Origin: Acholeplasmataceae bacterium
GTDB lineage: Bacteria; Bacillota_I; Bacilli_A; ML615J-28; CAG-313
Direction of reading: 5' to 3'
NCBI GenBank assembly: GCA_012838545.1
Contig: DUPC01000052.1
Span: forward strand, 1 to 51,163
Length of the DNA stretch: 51,163 bases
Below are positions 38,269 through 49,525 of this stretch, one piece after another; positions within the stretch are counted from its first letter, which is position 1, and every line of letters begins with the position of its first letter. Position numbers and translations under genes: made by a program. A model generated the notes under the pieces. The model saw only the letters and a list, made by a program, of their open reading frames with translations, had not been told where the DNA came from and did not search any database.

Positions 38269-39243
38269 TTAGGATAAGATGTGCATCAGCTCATCAAAGT
38301 TTTTGAACATATTTTTCTTTACTGTTAATGCTTCAGCTAAAGGAATTTCGATTATTTCGTTGTTTCTGATTGCTATAGCGATACCGCCCCGACCGCCAAG
38401 CGCTGCCAAAACCGCTGCATGTCCCATCCGGGAAGCGAGGATTCGGTCTTGGGCTGTTGGCGAACCTCCTCTTTGAATATGGCCAAGAATGGTTGCTCGA
38501 CAAGAGAAACCGGATTTCTCTTCGATTTCCTGAGCCAATTCATGAACATCGGTAACATGTTCAGCCACAACTACCAAAGCGTGGCGTTTGTTTTGGACTT
38601 TCCAAGATTTGGCTTCTGCCAAAATAGCTTCAAGGTAAAAGGTTTCTTTGCTGTAAACGACTACTTCGGCTCCAGCCGCAACCCCAACCGCCAGCGCAAT
38701 ATCGCCACAGTAACGTCCCATAACTTCGATAATCGAGCAGCGTTGATGAGCATTTGAGGTATCGCGCAATTTATCGCACGCATCAAGCGCAGTGTTAAGG
38801 GCAGTATCAAAACCGATTGTAAAATCGGTTGATGCAATATCGTTATCGATTGTGCCAGGTAGGGCGATGCATGGCATACCGAGTTCGGTTAAACGTTTGG
38901 CGCCTTGGTAAGTTCCGTCGCCGCCAATCGTAATCAGAAAATTTATACCCAGTTGTTTCAAATTATTGATGGCAATTAACCGGTTTTCGTCTTTCACGAA
39001 TTCTTTCATTCTAGCAGTACCTAATACGGTTCCCCCGCGAGTAATGATATCGGTCACGGAATTGCGAGTCATTCGGAAAATATATTTTCCTGCTTCAAAC
39101 ATTCCTTTGTAACCATCTTTGATTCCGTAGATTTCCGCACCAAGATAGTCTCCGGCGCGAACAATTGCACGGATAGCTGCATTCATGCCAGGGGCATCGC
39201 CCCCTGAAGTCAGAACGCCTATTTTGATTCTTTTTTCTTCCAT
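38269..39243 (-). CDS. pfkA: 6-phosphofructokinase, ATP-dependent
   Basis: About 324 residues, converting fructose 6-phosphate to fructose 1,6-bisphosphate. It has GVLTSGGDAPGMNAAIRA, GGDGTYQGAKRL and the catalytic PGTIDNDI. The Gly in GGDGT and in PGTIDND mark the ATP-using group; pyrophosphate-using enzymes carry Asp and Lys there. FDTALN and EVMGR bind the sugar. Two ATGs are adjacent; the second, at 39243, has AAGGAG at a better distance (six bases). It stands between glgP and pyk. Confidence 0.97.
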   Translation of the reverse strand: MEEKRIKIGVLTSGGDAPGMNAAIRAIVRAGDYLGAEIYGIKDGYKGMFEAGKYIFRMTRNSVTDIITRGGTVLGTARMKEFVKDENRLIAINNLKQLGINFLITIGGDGTYQGAKRLTELGMPCIALPGTIDNDIASTDFTIGFDTALNTALDACDKLRDTSNAHQRCSIIEVMGRYCGDIALAVGVAAGAEVVVYSKETFYLEAILAEAKSWKVQNKRHALVVVAEHVTDVHELAQEIEEKSGFSCRATILGHIQRGGSPTAQDRILASRMGHAAVLAALGGRGGIAIAIRNNEIIEIPLAEALTVKKNMFKNFDELMHILS

Positions 39244-39290
39244 CATTATCTCCTTCATTCACTACACATTAACATTTTATTGTTTTCTTT

Positions 39291-41702
39291 TTATTTTACT
39301 TTGGTTAAATGCCAAATGCGTTTGACATAATCCTCAATGCTGCGGTCGGCTGCAAACCGTCCCGCTTCACTGATATTGATTAACGACATTTGGTTGAAGC
39401 GTACTTCGTCTTGATATACTTGGTCCATCAATTGATGGGCTTTCATGTAACTATCGAAGTCCGCAAGACACATATATTGGTCAGCTACTCCCCAGTGGGT
39501 GAGTAAATAATTTGCTATGTTCTCGAAACTCTTGCCAGAAAATCCTTTCTTGAGTGCACCTATAACCTCGCGGATTTCCCGGTTATTGTTGTAATAAAAA
39601 GTGGAATTGTAACCGGCTTTCCATAAGTCGTTGACTTCTGGAGCAGTTAAACCGAAAATAAAGATATTATCGTCTCCCACCGCATCGCAAATTTCCACAT
39701 TGGCGCCGTCCATCGTACCAATCGTAACCGCACCGTTAATCATGAATTTCATATTGCCGGTGCCGCTTGCTTCTTTTCCGGCAAGCGAGATTTGTTGGCT
39801 GATTTCACTCGCAGGCATCAATTTTTCCGCCATTGTTACATTATAATCTTCCAAGAAGACCACATTGAGTTTCTTTCTAATTTCCGGATGCTGATTGATT
39901 TCCTTGCTTAAGAAACTTATTAATTGAATAATCTCTTTGGCAACATAATAACCCGGTGCCGCTTTGGCTCCAAAAATGAAGGTTTGCGGGGTTAGGTTAA
40001 GGTCCGGATTTTCTTTTAATTGATTATATATGTTGATAATCTTTAAGACATTCAATAGTTGCCTCTTATATTCGTGAAGTCTCTTCACTTGCACGTCAAA
40101 GCGGGTTTCCGGATCCAAACGAATGCCTTGCTTTTGGAAAACATAGTCCGAAAAAGCAACTTTGTTTTGGTACTTGATTTCCTTTAAGCGCTTTAATACC
40201 TCAAGGTCATTTTCAAAAGCGCGGAACTTCTTTAGTTCGCTGGCATCATGATAATAACCGTGTCCGATGGTTTCATCGAGCAACTCTGCAAGCAACGGAT
40301 TGGATTGATTGAGCCACCGCCGGTGGGCGATTCCGTTTGTTACATTAGTGAACTTTTCCGGTGTCAGTTGATAGTAATCGTTAAACAGCGTCCTTTTAAT
40401 GATATCGCTATGTAAAGCCGATACGCCGTTTACCGAAAAACTGCCGACTACGCTTAAATTTGCCATCCGAATTTGATGATTGGCAATAATCGCCATTCGG
40501 TTGATTTTGTTCCAATCGCCAGGGAATTTTTCCCAAAGCATATGGGAATAGCGTTGATTGATTTCCTTGATTATTTGGTATATCCTTGGCAGTTCTTGGG
40601 CAAACAAGTTCTCATCCCACACCTCAAGGGCTTCCGCCATTACGGTGTGATTGGTATAAGCCACCGTGCTGGTGACCATATGCCAAGCATCTTCCCAACT
40701 GAACCGATAATCGTCCATTAAAATGCGCATCAGTTCTGGGATGCAAAGCGCGGGGTGCGTATCATTGATATGGATTATCGCATATTGACTCAAGGTACGC
40801 AAATCTTGATAACGCTTTAAATGATCCGCGATGATATCCTGAATTGAAGCGCTGACTAAGAAATACTGTTGTTTTAGACGCAAACTTTTTCCTTGAGAAT
40901 GGTCGTCAGACGGATAAAGCACTTTGGATATCAATTCCGCCTCATGGCTGGCTTGTAAAGCTTTAAGGTAATCGCCTTCAGAAAAAGACTTCATATCAAA
41001 TTTAGCCAAACTCCGTGCTCGCCATAAACGTAAGGTCGAAATGCCTTCCGAGTCTCCTCCGGATATCAACAGATCATACGGGACCGCTTCCACTTCGTTA
41101 TAGTCCTGGTATTCGACGCGCATATGCCCTTCTTCAAAGCGTTCGTTTACCCAACCGTTAAACTTAACGGTTTTGATTCGGTCGCTGCGCGGAATTAACC
41201 ACACCTCGCCGCCAGGAAGCCAAACATCGGGAACTTCCGTTTGCCAACCGTCAACCATTTTTTGTTTGAATAAACCGAATTCATAACGAATCGAAAAACC
41301 AGTGGCCGGATATTGCAAACTGGCCAGGGAATCCATGAAGCAAGCAGCGAGTCTACCCAATCCCCCGTTGCCTAGTCCGGCATCCGGTTCTTGTTCATAG
41401 AGGTCTTCAAGAGAAAACCCAAAACTATTTAGGGCATTTTGGTAGGCTTCAGCAATTCCCAAATTATATAAATTAGTCTTCAGAGAACGCCCGACTAAAA
41501 ACTCCATGCACAAATAATAAACCCGTTTAGCTTTATTTGCCTTTACCTTGCGATTAAATTGTTTCTTTCTTTCCATCAGCAAATCGAGGACCGATAAACT
41601 GACTGCTTTATACATTTGTTCCAAAGTAGCCTCTGTCGGCAAAACGCCAAAATAATGGGCTAATTTATCCTCGACGTTTTTTTTAATATTATTTTCTGTC
41701 AT
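39291..41702 (-). CDS. glgP: Glycogen phosphorylase
   Basis: 803 residues, glycogen/starch/alpha-glucan phosphorylase, releasing glucose 1-phosphate. It begins with the helical region, then RVYYLCMEFLVGRSLKTNL and DAGLGNGGLGRLAACFMDS. The pyridoxal-phosphate site is EASGTGNMKFMINGAVTIGT, whose Lys binds the cofactor, followed by DGANVEI. FGAKAAPGY and QVKRLHEYKRQLLN are the substrate-binding blocks. It follows glgA by 32 bases with AAGGAGAACC before the ATG. Its product feeds glycolysis through pfkA, the next gene, after a mutase not seen here. Confidence 0.97.
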   Translation of the reverse strand: MTENNIKKNVEDKLAHYFGVLPTEATLEQMYKAVSLSVLDLLMERKKQFNRKVKANKAKRVYYLCMEFLVGRSLKTNLYNLGIAEAYQNALNSFGFSLEDLYEQEPDAGLGNGGLGRLAACFMDSLASLQYPATGFSIRYEFGLFKQKMVDGWQTEVPDVWLPGGEVWLIPRSDRIKTVKFNGWVNERFEEGHMRVEYQDYNEVEAVPYDLLISGGDSEGISTLRLWRARSLAKFDMKSFSEGDYLKALQASHEAELISKVLYPSDDHSQGKSLRLKQQYFLVSASIQDIIADHLKRYQDLRTLSQYAIIHINDTHPALCIPELMRILMDDYRFSWEDAWHMVTSTVAYTNHTVMAEALEVWDENLFAQELPRIYQIIKEINQRYSHMLWEKFPGDWNKINRMAIIANHQIRMANLSVVGSFSVNGVSALHSDIIKRTLFNDYYQLTPEKFTNVTNGIAHRRWLNQSNPLLAELLDETIGHGYYHDASELKKFRAFENDLEVLKRLKEIKYQNKVAFSDYVFQKQGIRLDPETRFDVQVKRLHEYKRQLLNVLKIINIYNQLKENPDLNLTPQTFIFGAKAAPGYYVAKEIIQLISFLSKEINQHPEIRKKLNVVFLEDYNVTMAEKLMPASEISQQISLAGKEASGTGNMKFMINGAVTIGTMDGANVEICDAVGDDNIFIFGLTAPEVNDLWKAGYNSTFYYNNNREIREVIGALKKGFSGKSFENIANYLLTHWGVADQYMCLADFDSYMKAHQLMDQVYQDEVRFNQMSLINISEAGRFAADRSIEDYVKRIWHLTKVK

Positions 41703-41734
41703 TGGTTCTCCTTCATTTCTAGTTACTTTATTTT

Positions 41735-43174
41735 TTATTGTTTTAAAACTTGCTCATACATTTTAAGATATTCTTTGGCGGATTTCGTCCAACCGAAATC
41801 AACCTCCATAACTGTTTTGACTTTTTTCATCCAACCATCTTGGTCTTGATAATCACTCAAAGCGCGTTTTACGGTTGATAGGAGCGCGCTTGGACTGTAT
41901 TCTGCAAAAGTATATCCGTTTCCGTTTTCAAGGTTAAAATCTTTAATGCTGTCGGCTAATCCGCCGGTTTCGCGCACAATCGGAACCGTTCCGTAACGCG
42001 AAGCTATCATTTGGGCCAAACCGCACGGTTCGGATTTCGATGGCATTAAGAAGATATCGCTGGCGCCATAAATCTTGCGCGACAAATCTGGATTATAAGC
42101 AATGATAACGCGCAATTTCGAACCGAACTTGTTTTCTAAGTCCTTGAAATATCCTTCAAAATGAATGTCGCCTGTTCCCAGCATGACTATTTGGACTTTT
42201 TCCACCAGTAATTCTTCCATCATGCCTTTAACAAGATCTAAACCTTTATGGGATACAAGTCTGGATACCATGCCGATTAAAGGTATAGTTTTATCAACCG
42301 GCAAATTCAGCATTTTTTGCAATTCAACTTTATTTTCTACCTTATTTTCTACGCTTTTTTGATTATAATTCACAAACAAGGCCCGATCTTTGGATGGACT
42401 ATAGAAGTGTTTGTCAATACCGTTTAAGATGCCCACCAACTTATGTTTAACCCGTTCAACTTCATGTTCTAAACCATGAGCATATTCAGGCGATAAGATT
42501 TCTTTGGCATAGGTCGGGCTAACCGTTGTCACGATATGCGATGTTTCCATTGCACCTTTCATAATATTGCTTGAGCCTTTATACTCAAGCAAATGGCTGT
42601 CAAAGTGTGAAATGCCAAAAGTATCTTCCAAAACATCCAAATCATTTGAGAAAATGCCTTGGTACTCAATGTTATGAATAGTGAAGACAAACTTTGTGCG
42701 GGTAAAAACCGGATTATCCCCATAATGGGTTCTTCGATATACCGGTACCAAACCAGTTTGCCAATCATGACAATGGACAATATTCGGTTTTAATTCCAAG
42801 AATAAAATGGCATCAAGACTTGCTTTGGCAAAGAAGGCAAAGCGTTCACCGTCATCAAAATAGCCATAAAAATTGGACCGTTTGAAATAATATTCGTTAT
42901 CTAAAAAATAATAAGTTACGCCTTTGGATTCGTATTTGAATATGCCGCAATACTGTTTGCGCCAAGCAAGTTGAACCGTCATTTGTCCCACATAGAGGAG
43001 CTTGTTGCGCCAAACGGGATTAATTTTAGAATAAAGCGGTAAGAGTACGCTTACACTCGCTTCGCTGGCGCTGGCAATCTTTTGAGGGAGCGAGCCAATG
43101 ACATCGCCCAACCCACCCGATGCAAAGAAAGGTTGACACTCAGAAGCTATAAAAACAATTTTTTTATCTTCCAT
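41735..43174 (-). CDS. glgA: Glycogen synthase (ADP-glucose)
   Basis: 479 residues, GT5 family, transferring glucose from ADP-glucose to the growing chain. N-terminal FIASECQPFFASGGLGDVIG corresponds to the usual KTGGL(A/G)DV: Ala-Ser replaces Lys-Thr, the Lys that binds the sugar nucleotide in E. coli. Other blocks (HCHDWQTGLVPVYRR, GILNGIDKHFYSP, MVSRLVSHKGLD, PSKSEPCGLAQMIASRYG) are intact. It lies nine bases after glgD with AAGGAGG before the ATG. The Ala-Ser form probably still works; I note it because of the known role of that Lys. Confidence 0.95.
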   Translation of the reverse strand: MEDKKIVFIASECQPFFASGGLGDVIGSLPQKIASASEASVSVLLPLYSKINPVWRNKLLYVGQMTVQLAWRKQYCGIFKYESKGVTYYFLDNEYYFKRSNFYGYFDDGERFAFFAKASLDAILFLELKPNIVHCHDWQTGLVPVYRRTHYGDNPVFTRTKFVFTIHNIEYQGIFSNDLDVLEDTFGISHFDSHLLEYKGSSNIMKGAMETSHIVTTVSPTYAKEILSPEYAHGLEHEVERVKHKLVGILNGIDKHFYSPSKDRALFVNYNQKSVENKVENKVELQKMLNLPVDKTIPLIGMVSRLVSHKGLDLVKGMMEELLVEKVQIVMLGTGDIHFEGYFKDLENKFGSKLRVIIAYNPDLSRKIYGASDIFLMPSKSEPCGLAQMIASRYGTVPIVRETGGLADSIKDFNLENGNGYTFAEYSPSALLSTVKRALSDYQDQDGWMKKVKTVMEVDFGWTKSAKEYLKMYEQVLKQ

Positions 43175-43183
43175 ATTACCTCC

Positions 43184-44305
43184 TTAGACCATGACATTTT
43201 TTCCTAAATAATAAGGAATGGTTTCACATCCGGACAAATTGCGGCGGTCGCGAATGGTGACATTTTTATCGGCAATCACACAATTCAAATAAACATGTTC
43301 GCCGGTAATCGTATCCTGCATTAAGATAGAATTTTCCACAACCGTGTTTTTGCCGATTTTAACTCCTCTAAAGAGGATGCTGTTGCGTACCGTTCCTTCA
43401 ATCACGCATCCATCCGCAATATAACATCTTTCCACCACCGCGTCTTTTCCGTATTTGGTTGGTGCGGAATCGCGAACTTTTGTATAAATCGCTTGATTTT
43501 TTTGTTCAAATATTTGCGCCCGGATTTCCGGATTTAGGAGTTTCATGTTGTTGGCAAAATAATTTGCCAAAGAACTGATGTGTAAGTATGGTCCCTCATA
43601 TTCCGAAGCGCAAATGCGCAAGAACGGAATATTATGAAGAATGATATCGCGTTCAAAGTTGCTTGCGCCATGAGCTAAGGCTTCATCGATTAAATTGTAC
43701 AACAACTTGCGTTTGATAACCCAGGCATTGACCGACATGTTAGCGGTGGTTCCCGAGTCGCTCGTTAAAGCGGCGGCAGTTACGCGGCCAGCTTCGTTGA
43801 TTGTTAAACTCATATGAGGATGCAAATCCGGTGTAACCTCTGCTTTCCGGTAAACTACTGTGATATCCGCATTCCTTTCCTCATGTTCTTGGATTACTTT
43901 ATGATAGTCGATGACATTTACGCTGTCGCAATCAATCATCAGAACATATTCTTCGTTTGCTTTGGCAATAAAGCCCATCAGACCTTTTATCGCTTCCAAA
44001 CGATTGGCATATAAACTGTCGCTTCTGTGATTGCCAAAGGGCGGAAAAATGGTAACTCCGCCGTTGCGACGCGATAAGTCCCAGTCTTTACCGGAACCGA
44101 TGTGGTCCATCAAGGATTGATAATTGCGTTTGGCAATAATGCCAACCCGGGTAATCCCGGAATTCACCATATTGGACAAAGCAAAATCAACTAACCGGTA
44201 TCTTCCCCCAAAAGGAACCGAAGCAAGCGTACGATACCGGGTTAATTCATCAACCGTATCGGTATGTAGATCTGAAAAAATAATTCCTAGAGCTCGCATG
44301 AACAT
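43184..44305 (-). CDS. glgD: Glucose-1-phosphate adenylyltransferase, GlgD regulatory subunit
   Basis: 373 residues. Nucleotidyltransferase fold with [21 protein letters not shown] and, near the C-terminus, left-handed beta-helix hexapeptides ([20 protein letters not shown]). The AGGxGxRL nucleotide-binding loop of the catalytic subunit is replaced by IIFSDLHTD, so this is the non-catalytic GlgD, which with GlgC makes a more active complex in Bacillota. The start overlaps the glgC end by 19 bases; the ATG at 44305 has AAGGA at five bases, and another ATG two codons in is possible. Confidence 0.92.
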   Translation of the reverse strand: MFMRALGIIFSDLHTDTVDELTRYRTLASVPFGGRYRLVDFALSNMVNSGITRVGIIAKRNYQSLMDHIGSGKDWDLSRRNGGVTIFPPFGNHRSDSLYANRLEAIKGLMGFIAKANEEYVLMIDCDSVNVIDYHKVIQEHEERNADITVVYRKAEVTPDLHPHMSLTINEAGRVTAAALTSDSGTTANMSVNAWVIKRKLLYNLIDEALAHGASNFERDIILHNIPFLRICASEYEGPYLHISSLANYFANNMKLLNPEIRAQIFEQKNQAIYTKVRDSAPTKYGKDAVVERCYIADGCVIEGTVRNSILFRGVKIGKNTVVENSILMQDTITGEHVYLNCVIADKNVTIRDRRNLSGCETIPYYLGKNVMV

Positions 44306-45513
44306 TTATTTCCTTTCCGAGAGTTTTGATCAGGTTCTTCGATATTGGCGCCGGCGGGAATAATTGCTTTTTCCTTGATTACCACATGGCGTCCAACTAC
44401 GGCAATTCCCACCGATTCGGCTTTTACAGCTCCGATGGTTGCGCCTTTTTCAATGTGAACTTCTTCGTCGATTATGCTGTAGAAGACTTTGGCACCTTCG
44501 TGAATAACACTATTGGAAAAGATTACGCTGTCTTTGACATAAGCGCCTTTTTCAATTTTGACGCGGGGACCGATAACACTGTTGATTACGGTTCCTTCGA
44601 TGGTTGCGCCCCCAGAAACGAGCGAATTAACAACCTGAGCATGTTCGCCAATGAAATGGGGTTGTATGCCGATATTCCGGGAATGAATCCGCCAATAGGG
44701 GTCGTAAATGTCGAATTTCGGATCATCGCCAATCAAATCCATATTGGCGCTCCAAAGACTTTCAATAGTTCCTACGTCTTTCCAATAACCTTTGAATGGA
44801 AATGCAACCATCTTTTCGCCACAAGCCAGCATCGTTGGAATAATGTTTTTGCCGAAATCTTTTTGCGAACCTTCGGTGGCTTCGTCTTTCTTTAAGTAAC
44901 AAGCCAATTTTTCGGTTTTAAAAATATAAATACCCATCGATGCTTTCGTCGACTTAGGTTTAGCGGGTTTTTCTTCGAACTCATAGATGATATTATTATC
45001 ATCGGTATTCATGATGCCAAAACGGCTGGCTTCATCCAAACTGACTTCCAAAGTCGCGATGGTGCAATCAGCATCCTTCTCAATATGATATTGAAGCATT
45101 TCCGAATAATCCATCTTATAAATATGGTCTCCGGAAAGAATCAACACATATTCGGGATCGTAACGTTCAATAAAATGAAGGTTTTGGTAAATCGCGTTGG
45201 CAGTACCTTTGTACCAATCGGTCCGGTTTTTGGCTTGATAAGGCGGCAAAATGTGCACACCGCCAAAATTTCGATCTAAGTCCCAAGGCAAACCATTGCC
45301 GATGTACTCATTCAAAAGGAGCGGTTGATATTGGGTTAAAACTCCCACGGTATCGATATTCGAATTGGTACAATTTGAGAGCGTAAAATCAATTATGCGA
45401 TATTTGGCTCCGAAAGGAACAGCGGGTTTGGCGATGGTTGTGGTCAAAGCTTTTAATCGGCTGCCTTGCCCTCCCGCAAGCAACATCGCAATACATTTCT
45501 TTTTGTTATACAT
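44287..45513 (-). CDS. glgC: Glucose-1-phosphate adenylyltransferase, GlgC catalytic subunit
   Basis: 408 residues making ADP-glucose from ATP and glucose 1-phosphate, the committed step of glycogen synthesis. It has the catalytic loop [46 protein letters not shown] and [10 protein letters not shown] with the metal-binding Asp. The C-terminal third is a beta-helix. The ATG overlaps the glgB end by eight bases and has AAGGAAAG before it. Confidence 0.96.
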   Translation of the reverse strand: MYNKKKCIAMLLAGGQGSRLKALTTTIAKPAVPFGAKYRIIDFTLSNCTNSNIDTVGVLTQYQPLLLNEYIGNGLPWDLDRNFGGVHILPPYQAKNRTDWYKGTANAIYQNLHFIERYDPEYVLILSGDHIYKMDYSEMLQYHIEKDADCTIATLEVSLDEASRFGIMNTDDNNIIYEFEEKPAKPKSTKASMGIYIFKTEKLACYLKKDEATEGSQKDFGKNIIPTMLACGEKMVAFPFKGYWKDVGTIESLWSANMDLIGDDPKFDIYDPYWRIHSRNIGIQPHFIGEHAQVVNSLVSGGATIEGTVINSVIGPRVKIEKGAYVKDSVIFSNSVIHEGAKVFYSIIDEEVHIEKGATIGAVKAESVGIAVVGRHVVIKEKAIIPAGANIEEPDQNSRKGNKCSCEL

Positions 45514-47335
45514 CTTTCCTTTTTACCTTCCTATAATATATTCCACAAAGTGGTGGCAAATCAAGTTTCATTCGGTTGTTTTGGATTTTAACTTTTTTAG
45601 GAATGGCATCGAATTCTCTGGTTGCTAGGATTAGTTCGTATTGACCGTTATCAATATTAACCTCATAGCCTGGCCAACCGATGCCAGAGAAATTGCAAAT
45701 TACCAAGATATCGTCATGTCTTGGGCTTAAGCGTAAATAAGAAAAAACATTATGGTCTGCATCATCAGAATTAATCCAACGAAAACCGTCCCAAGAAGTA
45801 TCGTTTTCGTGCAAAGCCGGATATTGCAAATATAAGTGATTCAAATATTTAACATAAGTATGTAAACCTTGATGGTTTTCATATTGCAAAAGCAACCAGT
45901 CAAGTTCTTGACGTTCATTCCATTCGATAAACTGACCGAACTCATAACCCATGAATGTCAGTTTCTTTCCGGGATGGCTCATCATATAAGCCAAGTAAGC
46001 TCTTATGCCAAAAAACTTGTCTTCGTAACTGCCAGGCATTTTATTTAAAAGCGATTTTTTGCCATGGACCACTTCGTCATGCGATAAAGCCAAAATAAAA
46101 TTTTCGGAAAAAATATAAGTCATTTGAAAAGTTATTTTATGATGCAATGCTTTACGATAGATTGGATCATGGGAAAAATACGTTAAGGTATCGTTCATCC
46201 AACCCATATTCCATTTAAAGTCAAAGCCTAAGCCGCCATCTTGAACCGGTTTTGTAATATCCGGAAAAGTCGTTGACTCTTCCGCTATCGTCAACACACC
46301 GGGATAATATTCATGAACGACTTGATTCAGTTTTTTGATAAAGGCTAAAGCTTCCAAATTGATGTTGGTTCCCAAACTGTTGGGGTGCCACTCGGTACGA
46401 TCAAAGTCTAAGTATAGCATCGACGCCACCGCATCCACCCTCAACCCGTCGACATGGCATTCTTCCAATAAATACATGGCGCTGGAAACCAAAAAACTTT
46501 GAATTTCCGGGCGTCCGTAATCGAAACAGCGGGTGCCCCAACTTTGGTGTTCGCGTCTGGTTGGGTCAAGATGCTCATACAGGTAAGAACCGTCAAACTC
46601 AATCAGTCCATGGGCATCTTTTCCAAAATGTCCCGGAACCCAATCGACAATGACGCCGATTCCAGCCTGATGGCAGATGTCAACAAAAGCTTTAAAATCG
46701 GCAGGAGTACCATAACGGGAAGTAAGTGAAAAAAAGCCCGTGACTTGATAACCCCACGATTCATCCAAAGGATATTCAAAAACCGGCATAATTTCCAAAT
46801 GGGTGTAGCCCATTTCTTTGGCATACTTACTTAATTCATATCCGAGTTTGCGATAATCAAAAACATTTCCATCCGCATACCTGCGCCAAGAACCTAAATG
46901 AACTTCATAAATATTCATCGGTTTTTGGAGGTGCGAAATAGTTTTTCGCTTTTCCATCCATTCGTCATCTTGGAATCGGTAATTATCCAAATTATAGACT
47001 TTGGAAGCTACTTTGGGCCTAAGTTCCGAGTGATAGGCAAATGGATCGGATTTATAAATCCACTTCTTGTTTTTGGTTAAAATCGCATATTGATAATGAG
47101 CGTATTCCGACACCTCGGGAATAGTTATTTCCCACAGACCTTCCTTGGTGATGCGTAGCATTTGATGGGAGAAAAGATTCCACTCATTGAAATCGCCCAC
47201 TACATGAACTGCCTGAGCGTTGGGTGCCCAAACTCGGAAAGTGGTGGCTTGGGGAGTGTACTGCGCTCCCATAAATCGATAACTGAAATAGTTGGTTCCT
47301 TGATGAAATAAATAAATCGCTAAACTATTATCCAT
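45506..47335 (-). CDS. glgB: 1,4-alpha-glucan branching enzyme
   Basis: 609 residues. An N-terminal CBM48 domain ([21 protein letters not shown]) precedes the GH13 barrel with DWVPGHFG, the nucleophile region [16 protein letters not shown], the acid-base region EESTTFP and [13 protein letters not shown]. It introduces alpha-1,6 branches into glycogen. It is the first gene after the promoter at 47354-47382 and begins the glg operon. Length is typical (Bacillus about 627). Confidence 0.96.
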   Translation of the reverse strand: MDNSLAIYLFHQGTNYFSYRFMGAQYTPQATTFRVWAPNAQAVHVVGDFNEWNLFSHQMLRITKEGLWEITIPEVSEYAHYQYAILTKNKKWIYKSDPFAYHSELRPKVASKVYNLDNYRFQDDEWMEKRKTISHLQKPMNIYEVHLGSWRRYADGNVFDYRKLGYELSKYAKEMGYTHLEIMPVFEYPLDESWGYQVTGFFSLTSRYGTPADFKAFVDICHQAGIGVIVDWVPGHFGKDAHGLIEFDGSYLYEHLDPTRREHQSWGTRCFDYGRPEIQSFLVSSAMYLLEECHVDGLRVDAVASMLYLDFDRTEWHPNSLGTNINLEALAFIKKLNQVVHEYYPGVLTIAEESTTFPDITKPVQDGGLGFDFKWNMGWMNDTLTYFSHDPIYRKALHHKITFQMTYIFSENFILALSHDEVVHGKKSLLNKMPGSYEDKFFGIRAYLAYMMSHPGKKLTFMGYEFGQFIEWNERQELDWLLLQYENHQGLHTYVKYLNHLYLQYPALHENDTSWDGFRWINSDDADHNVFSYLRLSPRHDDILVICNFSGIGWPGYEVNIDNGQYELILATREFDAIPKKVKIQNNRMKLDLPPLCGIYYRKVKRKDV

Positions 47336-47353
47336 ATATTCCCCTTTTGATTA

Positions 47354-47382
47354 ATTATACCAAATTTTCGCTTCCCTTGCAA
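47354..47382 (-). promoter_or_regulatory. Promoter of the glycogen operon
   Basis: On the minus strand TTGCAA (plus 47377-47382), a 17-base spacer and exact TATAAT (plus 47354-47359) with a TGn extension. It lies between the queA stop and glgB, about 20 bases before the ATG. No terminator separates queA from it. Confidence 0.75.
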
Positions 47383-47414
47383 TTATAATGGACTTAGAAC
47401 CCATTGGTGGTTTA

Positions 47415-48440
47415 TTATTCAATTAACATGCAATCGCCAAACGAAAAGAATCGGTATTCGTTCGCGATGGCGTTTTTATAGGCGTTTAACATTATTTCTT
47501 TGGTGGCAAAAGCTGAAACAAGCATTAATAGAGTCGATTTAGGCAAATGAAAGTTTGTCATTAAAGCGTCAACAGCTTTAAACTCATAAGGCGGATAAAT
47601 ATAAATATCCGTTTCCCCGCTACATGCCACAAACTTACCGTACTTTTGCATGATAGTTTCGAGCGTTCTGGTAGAAGTTGTACCGACGCTTACAATCCGT
47701 TTACCTTGTTTTTTGGCTTCATTTAGGATTCGAGCGGTCTCTTCGGGCATGTAAAAATATTCCGAATGCATGTGATGTTCTTCTACAAAATCGCTTGTTA
47801 CCGGGCGAAATGTTCCTAGTCCGACATGCAAAGTGACATAGCAAATCGTCACTCCCTTGGCCTTTAAACCTGCCAAAATTTCTTGGGTAAAATGTAGACC
47901 GGCGGTAGGAGCCGCAGCGCTGCCGTACTCATGAGCGTAAACCGTTTGATAACGTGATTGGTCGTTTAAGGTTTTTCGGATATAGGGAGGTAACGGCATA
48001 GTACCGATTTTTTCCAATATTTCCACTAAAATCCCTTGGTAAGCAAGTGCAAAAACCCTGATGCCTTCTTCCTTTTCTTCTAAACATGTGGCATTTAAAA
48101 GGCCGTTCCCAAAGGAAATAACGGTTCCTTTTTTGATGCGTTTGGCGGGTTTGGTTAAAGCTTCCCAAGTATCTTTTTTAATTTCTTTAAGCAAAAGCAC
48201 TTCAACTTTCGCCTTGGTGTCTGTCTTTTCGCCATAAAGTCTGGAAGGATAAACTTTGGTGTCATTGATTACCAACAAATCGTTTTCGGTTAACAATTCT
48301 CCTATTTGGTAGAAGTATTTATGTTGAAATTCCCCCGTTCGGCGCTTTACCACCATTAAACGCGAATCGCTTCTTTTGTCAAGCGGTGTTTGCGCAATTA
48401 AGTGCGGGGGAAGATAATAATCAAATTCATCAACTCTCAT
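47415..48440 (-). CDS. queA: S-adenosylmethionine:tRNA ribosyltransferase-isomerase
   Basis: 341 residues, making epoxyqueuosine from preQ1 at the wobble base of certain tRNAs. It begins [24 protein letters not shown] and contains [17 protein letters not shown] and THLPKST-like [16 protein letters not shown]. The ATG overlaps the ruvB stop in ATGA, indicating coupled translation. ruvB-queA is the usual low-GC order; tgt, which normally follows, is not found here, and glgB begins instead. Confidence 0.96.
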   Translation of the reverse strand: MRVDEFDYYLPPHLIAQTPLDKRSDSRLMVVKRRTGEFQHKYFYQIGELLTENDLLVINDTKVYPSRLYGEKTDTKAKVEVLLLKEIKKDTWEALTKPAKRIKKGTVISFGNGLLNATCLEEKEEGIRVFALAYQGILVEILEKIGTMPLPPYIRKTLNDQSRYQTVYAHEYGSAAAPTAGLHFTQEILAGLKAKGVTICYVTLHVGLGTFRPVTSDFVEEHHMHSEYFYMPEETARILNEAKKQGKRIVSVGTTSTRTLETIMQKYGKFVACSGETDIYIYPPYEFKAVDALMTNFHLPKSTLLMLVSAFATKEIMLNAYKNAIANEYRFFSFGDCMLIE

Positions 48441-49441
48441 AGCAATCCTCCCCGTGTGATACCTAAATGATTATAGGCTTTTTCGGTTGCGACTCTACCT
48501 CGAGGGGTGCGGAGAATAAAGCCTTCTTGTAAAAGATACGGTTCGTTGACATCTTCCAATGTTACCGTTTCTTCGGAAATCGTGGCCGATAAAGCATCGA
48601 GTCCGACCGGTCCGCCATGGAAGCGTTCGATTAAACAAAGCAAATATTGGCGGTCCGTTTGATCCAAACCCGCTTTATCAATATTGAGTTTATCAAGCGC
48701 ATATTCGGTCATCGCGAAAGAAATGCTATCCTCTTGGTGATATTGCGCAAAATCGCGGATGCGCCGAAACAACCGATTGGCAATTCGCGGGGTTCCTCTT
48801 GAACGTCTGGCAAGCTCAAAACTGGCATCATCATTAATCGGGAAATTAAAAATACGCGCTGTACGGTTGATAATTTGCCTTAGTTCCAAAACGCTGTAGT
48901 AATTCAATTGATGTACGATGCCGAAGCGGTCCCGCAGGGGTGAAGTAAGGTCACCAAAACGGGTCGTTGCCCCTACAAGGGTAAAAGGGGGAAGTTCAAT
49001 TCGCAAAGTTTGCGCACTGGAATCTTTCCCGTAAATAATATCAATCACATAATCTTCCATTGCGGAATAAAGCATTTCTTCCACAATTTTGGGAAGCCGA
49101 TGGATTTCGTCGATAAAAAGCACATCTCCGGCATCCAAGCTTGATAAGATTGCAGCAAGATCGCCCGGTCTGGTTAAAGCCGGACCCGTGGTTACTTTGA
49201 TATTGGTACCCATTTCGCTGGCAATAATATAAGCTAAAGTCGTTTTGCCCAGACCCGGAGGGCCATATAAAAGCACATGGTCAAGACTTTCTTTGCGTTG
49301 TTTTGCGGTGGAGATGTAAATGGTTAACATTTCTTTCAAGGCCGTCTGTCCCACATACTCGCTAAGCCATTTGGGCCTTAAAGTCTGTTCCACTTCGTCT
49401 CCTTCTATAGCTTGTTGATTTAATAACTTTTGATCCATCAT
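48437..49441 (-). CDS. ruvB: Holliday junction branch-migration ATPase RuvB
   Basis: 334 residues, AAA+ motor of the RuvABC complex. Walker [16 protein letters not shown], Walker [10 protein letters not shown], sensor and arginine finger [18 protein letters not shown], and C-terminal winged helix ([12 protein letters not shown], then [13 protein letters not shown]). It is followed by queA with a four-base overlap. Unlike usual ruvAB operons, ruvA is on the other strand and reads away. Confidence 0.97.
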   Translation of the reverse strand: MMDQKLLNQQAIEGDEVEQTLRPKWLSEYVGQTALKEMLTIYISTAKQRKESLDHVLLYGPPGLGKTTLAYIIASEMGTNIKVTTGPALTRPGDLAAILSSLDAGDVLFIDEIHRLPKIVEEMLYSAMEDYVIDIIYGKDSSAQTLRIELPPFTLVGATTRFGDLTSPLRDRFGIVHQLNYYSVLELRQIINRTARIFNFPINDDASFELARRSRGTPRIANRLFRRIRDFAQYHQEDSISFAMTEYALDKLNIDKAGLDQTDRQYLLCLIERFHGGPVGLDALSATISEETVTLEDVNEPYLLQEGFILRTPRGRVATEKAYNHLGITRGGLL

Positions 49442-49478
49442 TATAAAAAGTCCTTTCTTTTATTATGATTGTTTCGAC

Positions 49479-49506
49479 TTACTTTTATCAGGGAATATGA
49501 TATAAT
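49479..49506 (+). promoter_or_regulatory. Promoter of ruvA
   Basis: TTACTT (49479-49484), a 16-base spacer and exact TATAAT (49501-49506) with a TGn extension. GAGGTG follows before the ruvA ATG. Only 84 bases separate the ruvA and ruvB starts, so this promoter and any ruvB promoter share the same short region; I saw no convincing ruvB promoter. Confidence 0.7.
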
Positions 49507-49525
49507 TGATAACAGAGGTGTTAAT

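Noticed and set aside
43184-44305. glgD as a decayed copy of glgC
   Set aside because: Loss of the nucleotide loop is the known feature of the GlgD regulatory subunit, and the frame and beta-helix are complete.
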